Notes: generated from the sequence alone by a model not told the origin. DNA of 64,000 nucleotides from Glaciihabitans tibetensis (GCF_003003265.1 NZ_PVTL01000004.1:124001-188000); one strand, 5' to 3'; positions 8,059 through 17,206 are shown, numbered from the stretch's first letter. Numbers and translations are program-made.

Positions 8059-8943
8059 ATGACGACTGCCTCATCCGTGCTCGATCGGATCTCCGCCAGA
8101 ATTGACGCCGAACAGCTCGGTGCGTATGGCGTGCATGTGTTGATCGGCGCCGACCGAGCAGAACACCGCTGGCGTAGCGACGACCGGGAGAATGTCTACT
8201 CGGCGTCGAAAGGCGTGTGTGCGCTCGCCATTGGAATCGCGATCGATGAGGGAATCCTCGCGCTCAACTCGTCCGTATCCGACCTGCTTCCTGAAATGAA
8301 GCTCGGCGCTGGCGTCGACGCTGTGACGGTGCGGCACCTGCTGACCATGTCGAGCGGGATCGATTTCGCCTGGTTTGCAGACGAGCCAGTACCGTGGCCG
8401 GATCTGGCCCAGGAGATGCTCCGGAGGCCAACACGGGGTGCTGGCCTGGTGTTTCAGTACAGCGACGCGAGCACGTACGTTGCCATGCGGATGCTCGGTG
8501 CGGTCGTCGGCGACGTCCGCGACTGGCTGATGCCGCGGCTGTTTGAACCCCTCGGCATTCACAATCCGCAATGGCATCGGTGCCCGCTCGGCTGGATCAT
8601 GGGTGGTAGCGGGTTGCAACTTCGCACAGCCGAACTCGCCCGGATCGGCCAGGTGCTCCGTGATCGCGGCCGATGGGAAGGCACACAACTGATCGGTGCG
8701 GGCTGGATCGATCGCATGCACGGCGAATGGGTTGAGACCGGCGGTGAGGCACCCTACGAGCGCTACGGGTTCGCGGTCTGGGACGGGCCCGGAGGATGCT
8801 GGCGTCTCGACGGCCGCTACGGACAATACGTGCTCGTAGACGAGTCGCGGGACGCGGTGATCACGATCACGGCCCACGAGGAGACGCGGGACCACCTGCT
8901 GGCACGCATCGCGGCCACCGCGCTGGAGGCGACTTCGGAGTGA
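8059..8943 (+). CDS. Beta-lactamase-fold serine hydrolase
   Basis: 294 residues from ATG 8059 (preceded by GGGAG); an earlier TTG-type start would add a leader unlike the family. It contains the class C beta-lactamase/penicillin-binding fold motifs: SASK (SxxK nucleophile and base, residue about 55), YSDAS (the YxN-like Tyr, about 135) and MSSGIDF after the HLLTM helix. There is no signal peptide, so it is cytoplasmic, which argues against a role in antibiotic resistance and for an esterase or peptidase. Closest in style to stand-alone serine hydrolases of the COG1680 group. Substrate unknown. Confidence 0.82.
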   Translation: MTTASSVLDRISARIDAEQLGAYGVHVLIGADRAEHRWRSDDRENVYSASKGVCALAIGIAIDEGILALNSSVSDLLPEMKLGAGVDAVTVRHLLTMSSGIDFAWFADEPVPWPDLAQEMLRRPTRGAGLVFQYSDASTYVAMRMLGAVVGDVRDWLMPRLFEPLGIHNPQWHRCPLGWIMGGSGLQLRTAELARIGQVLRDRGRWEGTQLIGAGWIDRMHGEWVETGGEAPYERYGFAVWDGPGGCWRLDGRYGQYVLVDESRDAVITITAHEETRDHLLARIAATALEATSE

Positions 8944-8987
8944 GGCCCACCGCCTGACCCGGAAAGGTCTGTGGCTTCGGGTCGCTG

Positions 8988-9896
8988 TCAGTCGGCGAGG
9001 TCGAGCTCGTCAATGAGCTGGGCTACCCGCGTGCGTGCCGCCGTCCCAAGTCCCTGCACCGGACGCGGCAGGCAGTCGGCGGCGACCAGCCCGAGGTGCT
9101 CCGCGATCGCCGCAGTGACACGGTAGCTGCCGTGCTCCGCAAAGAGCGCCCACAGCGGCTGAAGTCTGGCGGATTCCTCCGCGGCCGCCGCGTGGTCGCC
9201 GGACAGCGCGGCACGGGTGATGCGGAGCGCCGGCGCGGGGAGCGTCCCGCCGATGACCGAGTACCACACGTCGCAGCCAGCACTGAGGCCCGCCGCCGCA
9301 GAGCCGTCGCCCGAGACACCGACGCTGACCGCACCGGGAACGCGCTCACGAATGCTCCGCACGCGCGCGGCTGCCTCGCCGGGGTCGGCCGGAACGCCGG
9401 GGATCTTGATGGATGCCACGTGGGGCAGCGTCGCAATCCGCGAGTAGAGGTCCTCCGCGAACGTCACGTGCGTAGTTCCCGGATTGTCGTAGACCACGAG
9501 CGGCACGGACAACCCGGCGGTAACGTCTTCGAAAAGACCGAACACCTCGTCGTCGCTGAGGGCCTGGTAGGTGACCGGGGCCAGGAGCACCGCGCTCGCG
9601 CCCGCCTCCTGCGCGTCGTCGGCGAGCATCCGCACCTGCGAGGTGCGCAGCGCGCCGATCCCGACCATGACCGGCACCGAGTCGGCGTGCTGCACCGCAG
9701 CCCGAGCCACCTGACGCCGTTCGTCTCGATCAAAGTACATGTACGAGCCGGTCGACCCGAGCGCGGTGATCGAGTCGACGCCGGCAAGAACCAGGCGTCC
9801 GATCAGCCCCGCGTAGGCCCGCTCGTCGAAGGCATCGTTGCGGAGCGGACTCAGGGGGAACGCGCTGAGGCCAGTAAACATCGGTGCTCGCATCAT
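8988..9896 (-). CDS. DapA-family aldolase/lyase (dihydrodipicolinate synthase-like)
   Basis: 302 residues, an (alpha/beta)8 class I aldolase by motif: GSTGSYMYF (the GTTGE-like loop that binds the pyruvoyl carboxylate), VYDNPGTT (catalytic Tyr) and SIKIPG (Schiff-base Lys). The GSTGSYM variant differs from the GTTGE of true DapA, so a role in sugar-acid or N-acetylneuraminate-type catabolism is as likely as lysine synthesis. Starts at tandem ATGs 9896. It ends 45 bp from the convergent serine hydrolase gene. No pathway partners adjoin it. Confidence 0.82.
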   Translation of the reverse strand: MMRAPMFTGLSAFPLSPLRNDAFDERAYAGLIGRLVLAGVDSITALGSTGSYMYFDRDERRQVARAAVQHADSVPVMVGIGALRTSQVRMLADDAQEAGASAVLLAPVTYQALSDDEVFGLFEDVTAGLSVPLVVYDNPGTTHVTFAEDLYSRIATLPHVASIKIPGVPADPGEAAARVRSIRERVPGAVSVGVSGDGSAAAGLSAGCDVWYSVIGGTLPAPALRITRAALSGDHAAAAEESARLQPLWALFAEHGSYRVTAAIAEHLGLVAADCLPRPVQGLGTAARTRVAQLIDELDLAD

Positions 9897-10104
9897 CCCG
9901 GGATCCTATCGGCTGGATCGTCGACCCACCGGACTCCCCCACTCGACCTCAGGTGTCGATTACACCAGGAACTCGCAGCTGACAACCCCCAGCACCTATT
10001 CAGGTACTGCACAGAGGGGGTGCTTTTAGGCTGGGATTGAGGCGGGCGCATCATCCACCCCGCCCCTCAGCGATGCCCGATGACGATGCAACGAAAGGCA
10101 CACA

Positions 10105-11001
10105 ATGTCCTCCGACCAGTACATCTTCGAAGACCCGTCCAAGAAGTACGCCGACATCGACACGACGGCCCAGTACCAGAAGGGTCCCGGCCTCGACGCC
10201 GACCTGAACGAGACCGCTGACCGCGGCGAGAACTCGTACCGTGGCACCGGCCGCCTCGAGGGACGCAAGGCGCTCGTGACCGGTGGTGACTCCGGCATTG
10301 GCGCCGCCGTCGCCATCGCCTATGCCCGTGAGGGTGCGGATGTCGCGATCTCCTATCTTCCGGAAGAGGAAGAAGACGCGCGCAAGATTGTCGCGCTCAT
10401 CGAGAAGGCGGGACGCACGGCCGTCGCGCTTCCCGGTGACCTGACCGACGCGGCTTTCTGCCGCGAGACGATTACCAAGGCCGTCGAGGGGCTGGGCGGA
10501 CTCGACATCCTCGTCAACAACGCCGGCAAGCAGCAGCACGTCGAGGACCTCTCCGAGCTGAGCGACGAGCAGTTCGACGAGACGTTCAAGACCAACGTGT
10601 ACGCGATGTTCTGGCTCACCAAGGCGGCGCTCGCGCACCTGAAGCCCGGCTCGACGATCATCAACACCACCTCGATCCAGGCCTACTCCCCCTCGGAGAA
10701 CCTCGTCGACTACGCCTCGACCAAGGCGACCATCAACGCGTTCACGAAGGCACTCGGCCAGCAGTTGGCTCCAAAGGGCATTCGCGTCAACGCGGTCGCG
10801 CCGGGCCCGATCTGGACCCCGCTGCAGACCGCGGGAGGACAGCCCACCGAGGAGCTTCCCGAGTTCGGCGAGCAGACCCCGCTCGGCCGTGCCGGCCAGC
10901 CGGCGGAACTTGCTCCGGCGTACGTGTTCCTTGCCTCCGGCGAGTCCAGCTACGTCATCGGCGAGACTCTGAACGTGAATGGCGGGATGCCGACTCCGTA
11001 A
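10105..11001 (+). CDS. SDR-family oxidoreductase, YghA-like
   Basis: 298 residues. Classical short-chain dehydrogenase: TGGDSGIG nucleotide-binding turn (about residue 58), NNAGKQQ (about 138), catalytic Ser in TTSIQAY and YASTK (Tyr, Lys). A 45-residue N-terminal arm (DPSKKYADIDT, QYQKGPGL) is typical of the YghA/glucose-1-dehydrogenase-like group often linked to general stress. Acidic NADP-type acceptor probable. GAAAGG ribosome binding site 8 nt before the ATG. The preceding 208-bp gap holds its promoter, but no clear sigma-factor site could be assigned. Confidence 0.9.
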   Translation: MSSDQYIFEDPSKKYADIDTTAQYQKGPGLDADLNETADRGENSYRGTGRLEGRKALVTGGDSGIGAAVAIAYAREGADVAISYLPEEEEDARKIVALIEKAGRTAVALPGDLTDAAFCRETITKAVEGLGGLDILVNNAGKQQHVEDLSELSDEQFDETFKTNVYAMFWLTKAALAHLKPGSTIINTTSIQAYSPSENLVDYASTKATINAFTKALGQQLAPKGIRVNAVAPGPIWTPLQTAGGQPTEELPEFGEQTPLGRAGQPAELAPAYVFLASGESSYVIGETLNVNGGMPTP

Positions 11002-11008
11002 GCAATCG

Positions 11009-11953
11009 CTAGGTACGAGTGGCCGCGAGTGATACTGCTATCCCCTTTTCTGAAGGGGTCGCGGTGATGCCGAAGGTTGTCTCGAAAGCGGCGGAGTCGA
11101 AGAGGTACGGCGCGGTGTACTGGTACGCCATCTCGAGCGTTTCGCGCGCGGAACTGTTGAACAGCGCGCCGATGCGCATGGTCGCGTTTCCCATCACTTT
11201 GGTGCGGGCGGTTTTGCCGGAGCGGGAGCTGGCGATCGACTCTGCCGCGAGCTCGATGTACTGGCGACCCGTCAGCGCGGGCGCGGTCGGCACGTGCCAG
11301 GTGCCGCCGCGCGCTCGTGCATCGGTACCGAGGGTGGCAAGCGCGTCACCGATGTCCGGCGTGTAGGTGAGGGAGTGCGGCTGGTCGGCGTCGAAAAGCC
11401 AGGTCGCGTCCTTACCGGCGGCGATGTTATCGAGCGCAAAGCTATTGAAGACGCTCGTCGACGCCGACGGGCCGTAGAAGTCGGCGCTTCGGGCGACGGT
11501 CACGGTGAGACCGCGAGCGGTCGCTTCCTTGAGAGCGCGAAGAGCGGCTGCTCGCACCTCGCCTTTCTTGCTGCTGGGATTGATCGCGGTCGTCTCGGTC
11601 ATCGGTCCGCTGACGCGGCCATAAGCGTAGACGTTGTCGAAATACACCAGGTGCGTGCCGTGCTCGACCGCAGCGTCGATCGTGTTGCGAAGAATGGCTG
11701 GCCACTGCTTGGCCCAGACGCGGGACGAGTACGGCAGTCCGACGGTGAGATAGGCAACCTCGGCGCCGCGCAGGGCACGCAAGACTTCGGCGGGGTCGAG
11801 GAGGTTGGCGCTGACGGATACTGCGCCGCCGTTGCTGGCGGGCCGGCGCGCAACCGAGGCGGGAGTTTCACCCCGGTCGAGGAGGGCGCGGACGGTCTCG
11901 CGTCCGACGACGCCGCTGCCGCCGAGAACGATGTGGGTGGGGACAGTTGTCAT
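11009..11953 (-). CDS. NAD-dependent epimerase/dehydratase family protein
   Basis: 314 residues with an extended-SDR Rossmann N-terminus (GGSGVVGRETVRAL, residues about 9-22) and a YFDNVYAYG segment as in nucleotide-sugar epimerase relatives. The classic YxxxK is not obvious, so an atypical SDR acting as an NAD(P)-binding reductase or sensor is possible. Its ATG overlaps the stop of the upstream merR gene (ATGA, 11950-11953), so the two are translationally coupled and the MerR protein probably controls this operon. It ends 7 bp from the convergent SDR gene at 11001. Confidence 0.85.
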   Translation of the reverse strand: MTTVPTHIVLGGSGVVGRETVRALLDRGETPASVARRPASNGGAVSVSANLLDPAEVLRALRGAEVAYLTVGLPYSSRVWAKQWPAILRNTIDAAVEHGTHLVYFDNVYAYGRVSGPMTETTAINPSSKKGEVRAAALRALKEATARGLTVTVARSADFYGPSASTSVFNSFALDNIAAGKDATWLFDADQPHSLTYTPDIGDALATLGTDARARGGTWHVPTAPALTGRQYIELAAESIASSRSGKTARTKVMGNATMRIGALFNSSARETLEMAYQYTAPYLFDSAAFETTFGITATPSEKGIAVSLAATRT

Positions 11954-12597
11954 GATTGGGCTCGATTCGTGTCAGAAGTGGGCGGGCGGGTGTGCGTAGC
12001 GTCTTCGTGGGCGAGTCGGCGGAGTCCGGCAAACAGCGGATCGCCGAGAACTGTGCCGACGACCATCAGCTCGGCGACCTCGTCGAGGGTGCCCCGGTCG
12101 TCGAGCGCACGCAGGTCGGCCGCGGCGACGGTTGCCGCCGCATCCGCGTACGCGCCGAGGTAGGAGTCTGGCGGGTCGAACCGGATTGCGAGTAGCCCGT
12201 CCAGGGCTCGAGCTGCCGCGCTGATGCCGGGGTTCTCGACGGAGATGTGCCACCCGTGTGATCGGGTTATGGCGACGATCCGGTCCCGCGACTCCTCGCT
12301 CGGCGTCGACTCCGTCGTGCGCGGCGTGCTCATCGCGTGCTGCGCGACCTCGAAGGTCTCCGCCAGCGGAGCGCCCGGAACGTCCAGCGCCGCGACGACG
12401 GCCTTTGTCGCGGCAATTGAAAGCCCACCCGTCTGAAGCAGCGCGCGGATCAGGCGTACCCGCTGCACATGGGCGTCGCCGTAGTCGACCTGGTTCGGTG
12501 CCGAGCGCATGCCCTCGGGCAGTAGCCCCTCCCGCTGGTAATACTTCACCGCGGTCAGCGGAACGTTCGCTCGTTTCGACAATTCAGATATGCGCAC
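11950..12597 (-). CDS. MerR-family transcriptional regulator
   Basis: 215 residues from GTG 12597. Residues 1-70 are a MerR winged helix-turn-helix (RISELSKRANVPLTAVKYYQREGLLP) followed by the dimerisation helix; the C-terminal 140 residues are a variable effector domain without metal-binding Cys clusters, so organic ligand sensing is more likely than metal sensing. Coupled to the epimerase gene by ATGA overlap. It is divergent from the methyltransferase at 12772, and the intervening 174 bp must hold both promoters; GATAGTG occurs twice just upstream of the start. Confidence 0.88.
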   Translation of the reverse strand: MRISELSKRANVPLTAVKYYQREGLLPEGMRSAPNQVDYGDAHVQRVRLIRALLQTGGLSIAATKAVVAALDVPGAPLAETFEVAQHAMSTPRTTESTPSEESRDRIVAITRSHGWHISVENPGISAAARALDGLLAIRFDPPDSYLGAYADAAATVAAADLRALDDRGTLDEVAELMVVGTVLGDPLFAGLRRLAHEDATHTRPPTSDTNRAQS

Positions 12598-12771
12598 TAT
12601 CGGAGAGTAGCACTATCTACATGACGCCTGGCACCCCCGCTGTCAAAATTTCCCCAAGTCCGCTCGGTCAGCACGACGCTCATCCCACGCTCGTCTGACC
12701 TTTGCTCGGTTAAGGTGGCCATAGGGCATCGCGCGCTGCGGCAGATCGCGCACCACCGGATAGGGGCAGTA

Positions 12772-13599
12772 ATGGGCTACGTCGACGAAGTTGAGGCAAA
12801 CCGGGCGAACTGGGATGAGCGGGTCGCCGATCACCTTGTTGCTTACGAAGCCGAGAAATTCGCGGATGACCCGGACGCCAATCGGGTCCGATTCGAAGCG
12901 AGCGTTCTGGCTCCCCACCTCCCCGCAGAGTCGCTCGACGGTCTCGATGTAGTGCACCTCCAGTGCCACATCGGGGTCGATTCGATCAGTTTGGCGAGGT
13001 TGGGCGCCCGGGTCGTCGGCACCGATTTTTCTGGCGAAGCGATTGAGGCGGCACAGCGACTAGCGGCCAGGGCGGGAGTGGAGGCCAGCTTCATCCGCAC
13101 ATCGAATGAAAACGCTCCGGCGCTGCTCGGTCGCCAGTTTGACGTGGTGTACACGACCGTTGGTGTGCTCGCGTGGCTTCCGGACCTTGCGTCGTGGGCA
13201 CGGTCGATCGCGCAATTGCTGAAGCCGGGTGGCGTGCTCTTTCTGTACGAGTCGCACCCTATGGTGATGACCCTGCAGTACGACCGCACGGACGAGCTGC
13301 TCGTCGTTTCGGAACCGTACTTTGGCACCGCTGAGCCTCAACGCTTCGACGAGGGCACCACGTACGCCAGCGACACGATCCTCACCAACCGCACGACCTA
13401 CGAGTGGCAACATTCTCTCGACGAGATCTTTACGTCGATCCTGACCGCAGGACTCGGCATCGAGGCGTACCACGAGTACACGGCTATGCCGTGGAAGCCC
13501 ATCCCGCAGCTCGTGTCCACGGACGCCGGCTTCGCGTTGCCGACGGGCAGGGAACGGGTGCCCCTGATGTTCTCAATCGTTGCGCGCAAGCCAGCGTAG
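12772..13599 (+). CDS. Class I SAM-dependent methyltransferase
   Basis: 275 residues from ATG 12772, which follows AGGGG; the longer open frame to 12715 adds a leader without homology. Motif I is CHIGVDSISLARLGARVVGTD (split across residues about 60-80: the CHIGVDS turn and the GTD acidic end), followed by the motif II/III region at VVYTTVGVLAWLPD and LKPGGVLFLYE. The fold and the N-terminal WDERVADHL are as in small-molecule methyltransferases of actinobacteria. Substrate unknown. Possibly co-regulated with the divergent MerR locus. Confidence 0.85.
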   Translation: MGYVDEVEANRANWDERVADHLVAYEAEKFADDPDANRVRFEASVLAPHLPAESLDGLDVVHLQCHIGVDSISLARLGARVVGTDFSGEAIEAAQRLAARAGVEASFIRTSNENAPALLGRQFDVVYTTVGVLAWLPDLASWARSIAQLLKPGGVLFLYESHPMVMTLQYDRTDELLVVSEPYFGTAEPQRFDEGTTYASDTILTNRTTYEWQHSLDEIFTSILTAGLGIEAYHEYTAMPWKPIPQLVSTDAGFALPTGRERVPLMFSIVARKPA

Positions 13600-13704
13600 A
13601 TACCCTCTTCGCGGCTGGCTGAAACGGCAAAGTTGTCAACCCCCACCCCCGAAATTTTTCGTCACGAAGACTGGAGGCTCACGTAAAAACAATTGGAGCT
13701 CAGC

Positions 13705-14262
13705 ATGTCCGAACGTAATACCTTTATCCGGTCCCTCCACGACATTGGCCTCGCGGCCTGGTTCGGTGGAACGCTGATGGGAGCCGTTGGCCTCAACGGC
13801 GGAGCGGCAACCGCAAAGGACCCGAGCGAACGCCTCGCCGTTGCATCCGCCGGGTGGGCCAAATGGGCGCCGGTTCAGCTCGGTGCTCTCGCCATCCATG
13901 GGATCGGCGGCGCCGGCCTCATCTTCGCGAACAAGTCGCGCCTTCTCAGCCAGCCGGAGAGCCGCACCAACACGATCGTGAAGCTCGGCCTCACGGTCGC
14001 CGCCGCGGGTACGTCGCTGTACTCCGGAATTCTCGGCGCCCGCATCGCCAAGCACGCCGAAGAAGGCGCCCACGGTGTGACGGAACCGTCGGCCGCAAGC
14101 TCAGACGAGCTTGAGTCCGCGCAGACGCAGCAAAAGCTCCTGCAGTGGGTCACCCCGGCGATCACTCTCGTGCTCATCGTTCTGGCCGCGCAGCAGGGCG
14201 AGCAGCAGCGTCCGGTTGCTGGCTTGCTCGCGAGCAAGATCCGCGACATCACCGGCAAGTAG
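13705..14262 (+). CDS. Membrane protein of unknown function
   Basis: 185 residues from ATG 13705, with GGAG 6 nt upstream. Hydrophobic segments lie at about residues 12-35 (IGLAAWFGGTLMGAVGL), 55-78, 90-112 and 145-163 (ITLVLIVLAAQQ), separated by short polar loops, so three or four membrane helices are likely. A charged loop SDELESAQTQQK precedes the last helix. No named family recognised; similar small proteins are common in Microbacteriaceae. It is followed by a strong terminator hairpin at 14305. Confidence 0.75.
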   Translation: MSERNTFIRSLHDIGLAAWFGGTLMGAVGLNGGAATAKDPSERLAVASAGWAKWAPVQLGALAIHGIGGAGLIFANKSRLLSQPESRTNTIVKLGLTVAAAGTSLYSGILGARIAKHAEEGAHGVTEPSAASSDELESAQTQQKLLQWVTPAITLVLIVLAAQQGEQQRPVAGLLASKIRDITGK

Positions 14263-14304
14263 CGCCCTCGAGCCGGCCAGTTCTGCCGCGTAGAGACCTA
14301 AGTC

Positions 14305-14353
14305 TCCCGGAGGCGCCGTCACACCTGGACGGCGACTCCGGGATTGCTTTGTT
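14305..14353. terminator. Strong two-part terminator hairpin
   Basis: Outer stem TCCCGGAG/CTCCGGGA (8 bp) and inner stem CGCCGTC/GACGGCG (7 bp) are separated by a single G/A mismatch, with a 7-nt loop ACACCTG, followed on the plus strand by TTGCTTTGTT. It sits 43 bp after the stop of the membrane protein gene and can also serve the convergent small gene ending at 14352. Confidence 0.85.
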
Positions 14354-14696
14354 AGCGCGGACGGACGGAGCGAATACGCAGGGAGCGGTTTCGATCGAGC
14401 CCGAGGTAGCTGGCTCCGGAGGGCAATATCGCCGAGCAACCGAGTCGGAAGTTCACCGCTCCAGTGGCGATACCCTTCGGGATCGAGCGGAAAAATGCTC
14501 CGATCGCTCGTCCTCGCGTGGGTGGCTCTCCATGAAAGAGAAGATCGATCTGCTGCGGAGACAGCGCTTCGAAAGCGGCCACCTCCGCTGACGAGATGAG
14601 CCCCTCACGGTGGCGCCGGGAGTTCTGGCTGTAGCGCTGCACCTCGGCGCGGTCCGCCCGAGTGAGCTTCGTCCGTGGAGTCGTTTTGGGCACCAT
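14352..14696 (-). CDS. Small basic hypothetical protein
   Basis: 114 residues from ATG 14696. Basic (Arg/Lys-rich), with an amphipathic segment VAAFEALSPQQIDLLFHGEPP in two parts and no membrane segment or known domain. The frame stays open far upstream of this ATG, but that extension is Arg-rich shadow of the opposite strand. The ribosome binding site is weak (GGAAA). It converges on the terminator at 14305, which makes a transcript from this side plausible. Moderate to low confidence as a real gene. Confidence 0.4.
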   Translation of the reverse strand: MVPKTTPRTKLTRADRAEVQRYSQNSRRHREGLISSAEVAAFEALSPQQIDLLFHGEPPTRGRAIGAFFRSIPKGIATGAVNFRLGCSAILPSGASYLGLDRNRSLRIRSVRPR

Positions 14697-14848
14697 CAAG
14701 ATGCCATTTCCGGCATGAAAATCATCTTCAGCTCTCTTCTCGTGCGGGAGGCAAACGGCAACTCGCGGGCGGACTCTTCGGGGTCCTGGAAGAGAAATTC
14801 GTGGCAAGCGTACCTCCGAGTCACGGCGACTCGTACTGAACAGGGCGA

Positions 14849-15224
14849 TTACACAGCCACAGCGACTCCCGGGATCTCCTCGAGCGAGGTGTAGACGGGC
14901 AGTCCGCGTTCGCGGGCGATGGCGACATCCTGATCTGCGCCCTTGGACGTTCCGGGCAGGCGCAGAACCGCATCGCAGCGCGCCAGTAGACGCTCCGCGG
15001 TCGGGTACATGATCTCGGCGGCGATCGGGTCGGCGATGCTCGTTCCGCCTGCGCCGCGCAGTACCGGCAGAGCGACCCACTCGCCGATCATCGGCAGATG
15101 CCCCGCCTCAAAGATCGGCCATGCAGCCTCCTCGAGTCGGGCGAAGTGCTGCGAGCAGTTCGGGGTCGTCGCCCGTTCCCGACCGGTAGGGGCCAGCGAT
15201 CAGAATCAGCAGTTGTTTATCCAT
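14849..15224 (-). pseudogene. DUF4406-type (nucleoside deoxyribosyltransferase-like) gene, frameshifted
   Basis: Two minus-strand frames together encode one protein. From ATG 15224 the frame reads MDKQLLILIAGPYRSGTGDDPELLAA and then falls out of register; the continuation (EAAWPIFEAGHLPMIGEW, then AERLLARCDAVLRLPG and SKGADQDVAIARERGLPVY) is in a second frame ending at 14849. Removing one G from the GGG run at 15139-15141 (plus strand) restores a continuous 124-residue reading. The IAGPYRSG motif and the LARCDAVLRLPG..KGADQ core are those of DUF4406 proteins related to nucleoside 2-deoxyribosyltransferases. Whether the break is natural or a sequencing error cannot be decided here. It is divergent from the DeoR gene. 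Confidence 0.8.
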
Positions 15225-15272
15225 GCCTGCACCATAACGTGCAAGAATGGACTTAAACAAGGAGAAACACGG

Positions 15273-16028
15273 ATGCTGGCAGCAGAGCGACATGAGGTGC
15301 TACTCGAACGGCTGGCGCGCGACGGCAAGCTCGTGGCGAAGCTACTCGCGAGCGAGCTCGGCATCTCGGAAGACACCATCCGGCGCGACCTGCGCGATCT
15401 CGCTGCCGCTGGGCTCTGCCAGCGGGTCTACGGCGGCGCGCTACCCGTCTCCCCCGCGATCGGCGACTACACCGCGAGGCAGAGCATCAACGCGGACGGT
15501 AAGCGGCGGGTGGCGCGCGCCGCGGCATCCCTCATCACGCCGGGATCCACCGTCATTCTCGACGGCGGCACCACCACGCTCGCGGTCGTCGCCGCGCTCC
15601 CCCAGCACCTGCGCGCCACCATCGTCACGCACAGCCCCACCATCGCCTCGGCGCTCATCGACCACCCCCACGTCGAGGTCTACCTGATCGGCGGGCGGCT
15701 GTTCAAACACTCCGCGGTGGCCTGTGGTGCGGCGGCAGTCGAGGCGGCGCAGGTGGTGAACGCCGACCTGTTTCTGCTCGGCGTCACCGGCGTGCACCCG
15801 GAGACGGGGCTGACCACGGACGACTCGGACGAAGCCGCGATGAAGCGAGCGCTGGCCGCACGCGCGGCGGACACCTACGTGCTCGCGAGCTCGGAAAAGA
15901 TCGGTGCGGCATCCCGGTTCTCGGTGCTGCCCCTGGCAAAGGTCGCAGGCATAATTACGGATGCCACGGCGGACAGCCCCGTCATGCGCCAGCTCACCGG
16001 CCTCGGCCACCACGGCATCTACGCCTGA
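15273..16028 (+). CDS. DeoR/GlpR-family transcriptional regulator
   Basis: 251 residues from ATG 15273 with AAGGAG 8 nt upstream. N-terminal DeoR winged helix (residues 5-55; LLASELGISEDTIRRDLRDL recognition region) and a C-terminal isomerase-like sensor with DGGTTTLAVV (residue about 92), GGRLFKHS and the SSEKIG segment. Such repressors sense phosphorylated sugars. No sugar-metabolism gene is co-directional; the adjacent divergent gene is the broken DUF4406 gene and the downstream gene is a membrane protein, so the target is unclear. Confidence 0.9.
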   Translation: MLAAERHEVLLERLARDGKLVAKLLASELGISEDTIRRDLRDLAAAGLCQRVYGGALPVSPAIGDYTARQSINADGKRRVARAAASLITPGSTVILDGGTTTLAVVAALPQHLRATIVTHSPTIASALIDHPHVEVYLIGGRLFKHSAVACGAAAVEAAQVVNADLFLLGVTGVHPETGLTTDDSDEAAMKRALAARAADTYVLASSEKIGAASRFSVLPLAKVAGIITDATADSPVMRQLTGLGHHGIYA

Positions 16029-16077
16029 AACGGAAGCACGCCATAGGCTGGCGGCGTGGATGACCTGACAACTTCTC

Positions 16078-16515
16078 GTGATCGCGGTGAGCTTCGCCGC
16101 CGTCGCCGCCGCGTCATGGCTCGACGCGCTGATCATCCCGTTTGGCACGGTTATGGTCAGCGACGTCAGCGTCCAGCTTCTTCGCGCCTCGTACTGGGTG
16201 CCCGCCATCATCGTGGGGCTCGCCATTGTGTGGTGCGGTGTGGGCACGATCGGCCGCGCGCTCGCCTCCGCGGCCAGCCTGCTCCTCCTGTGGCTGACCC
16301 CGGCTTTGGTCACCGCCATCACCTCCGCCGCGGGAACCCGCGTGCTCGCCCCCTACCCCGCCGAAATGGCCGAATACGCCGTGCAGGTATTTTTCAGCGC
16401 CCTGGCTCAGCCCGGCTGGTCGGCTCGGTTGGTTCTCGTTGCTGTGATCGTGGCCGTGGTTGGCATGGGAGTCACATGGATGATGCGCAAAAGAGCAACT
16501 CACCGCGTGCCATAA
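16078..16515 (+). CDS. Membrane protein of unknown function
   Basis: 145 residues from GTG 16078; an in-frame TGA at 16066 rules out an earlier start. Three to four hydrophobic helices (residues about 1-22, 38-58, 62-82, 115-133) with few charged residues until the basic tail MRKRATHRVP. No family recognised. Its last 40 nt overlap the start of the next gene in another frame, implying co-translation. Codon use is normal for the window. Confidence 0.65.
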   Translation: MIAVSFAAVAAASWLDALIIPFGTVMVSDVSVQLLRASYWVPAIIVGLAIVWCGVGTIGRALASAASLLLLWLTPALVTAITSAAGTRVLAPYPAEMAEYAVQVFFSALAQPGWSARLVLVAVIVAVVGMGVTWMMRKRATHRVP

Positions 16516-17177
16516 TCATCAATGTGAATTACGCCCAGCACAATGACAGCCCATACTCAGCGCCTTTTCAGGTGGAGATCGTGAGGCGAGGCAATGGACT
16601 GGGTGTCACTGCCATCGTGCTGGGCAGTGTCGCGCTTTTCGGGTCCATAATTCCCATCGTCAACTTCGCGAGCGGGTTTCTCGGCTTCCTCGGTCTCATC
16701 TTCGGCATCACGGGCTGGGCGTTGAGGGGGCGCAGGAAGGCTCCTGCTGTAGTCGGTACCGTCTTGTCATCGGTCGCGATTGTCTTGTCGATCTTGCTCG
16801 CCATCGCGTACACCGCCGGAATCGCCTCGGCCATCAGTGGATCGATCAACGACTCAATCGGTGAAGGTAGCTCGGTAGCGACCAACGGCACACTCATGTA
16901 CGAAGTCACCGGTGATGGCACTGATTCGACTATCGCCTTCACGGTCCTGGATGCCGGTCGCATTGGTTCGGAGCAGGTTGAAGCAGCGGCACTTCCATTC
17001 ACGCGAGAGATTGTAGTGACGAGTGGAAGCGCCATCGATTTCAGCAACTTCTCCCTCGTCGCATCCAGCGGTGCGACAGGAACAACTATCAGCTGCAGAA
17101 TCACCCTCGATGGAATGGTCATCGCGGAGCAGATTGCAACGGGCCCCTACGCCTCAGTATCCTGCCACGCCTACTGA
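16476..17177 (+). CDS. DUF4190-like membrane protein with MmpS-like C-terminus
   Basis: 233 residues from ATG 16476, which has GGGAG just upstream and lies inside the previous gene. Residues about 40-115 hold two hydrophobic helices with the Gly-rich pattern of DUF4190 (GLGVTAIVLGSVALFG, FGITGWALRGRRKAP). After a third helix, the C-terminal 110 residues (LMYEVTGDG, LPFTREIVV, ISCRITLDG, VSCHAY with two Cys) match the extracytoplasmic MmpS-type beta domain. Anchored in the membrane with the MmpS-like domain outside. No mmpL partner is present. Role unknown. Confidence 0.78.
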   Translation: MDDAQKSNSPRAIIINVNYAQHNDSPYSAPFQVEIVRRGNGLGVTAIVLGSVALFGSIIPIVNFASGFLGFLGLIFGITGWALRGRRKAPAVVGTVLSSVAIVLSILLAIAYTAGIASAISGSINDSIGEGSSVATNGTLMYEVTGDGTDSTIAFTVLDAGRIGSEQVEAAALPFTREIVVTSGSAIDFSNFSLVASSGATGTTISCRITLDGMVIAEQIATGPYASVSCHAY

Positions 17178-17206
17178 CGGCCACCGATCGCAAGCAACGC
17201 AGTGCG

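Noticed and set aside
9897-10104. GC-rich inverted segments near 10040 as a terminator
   Set aside because: Pairing (GAGGCGGG with CCCGCCCCTC) is imperfect and lies upstream of a gene start on the plus strand, so I could not support a terminator.
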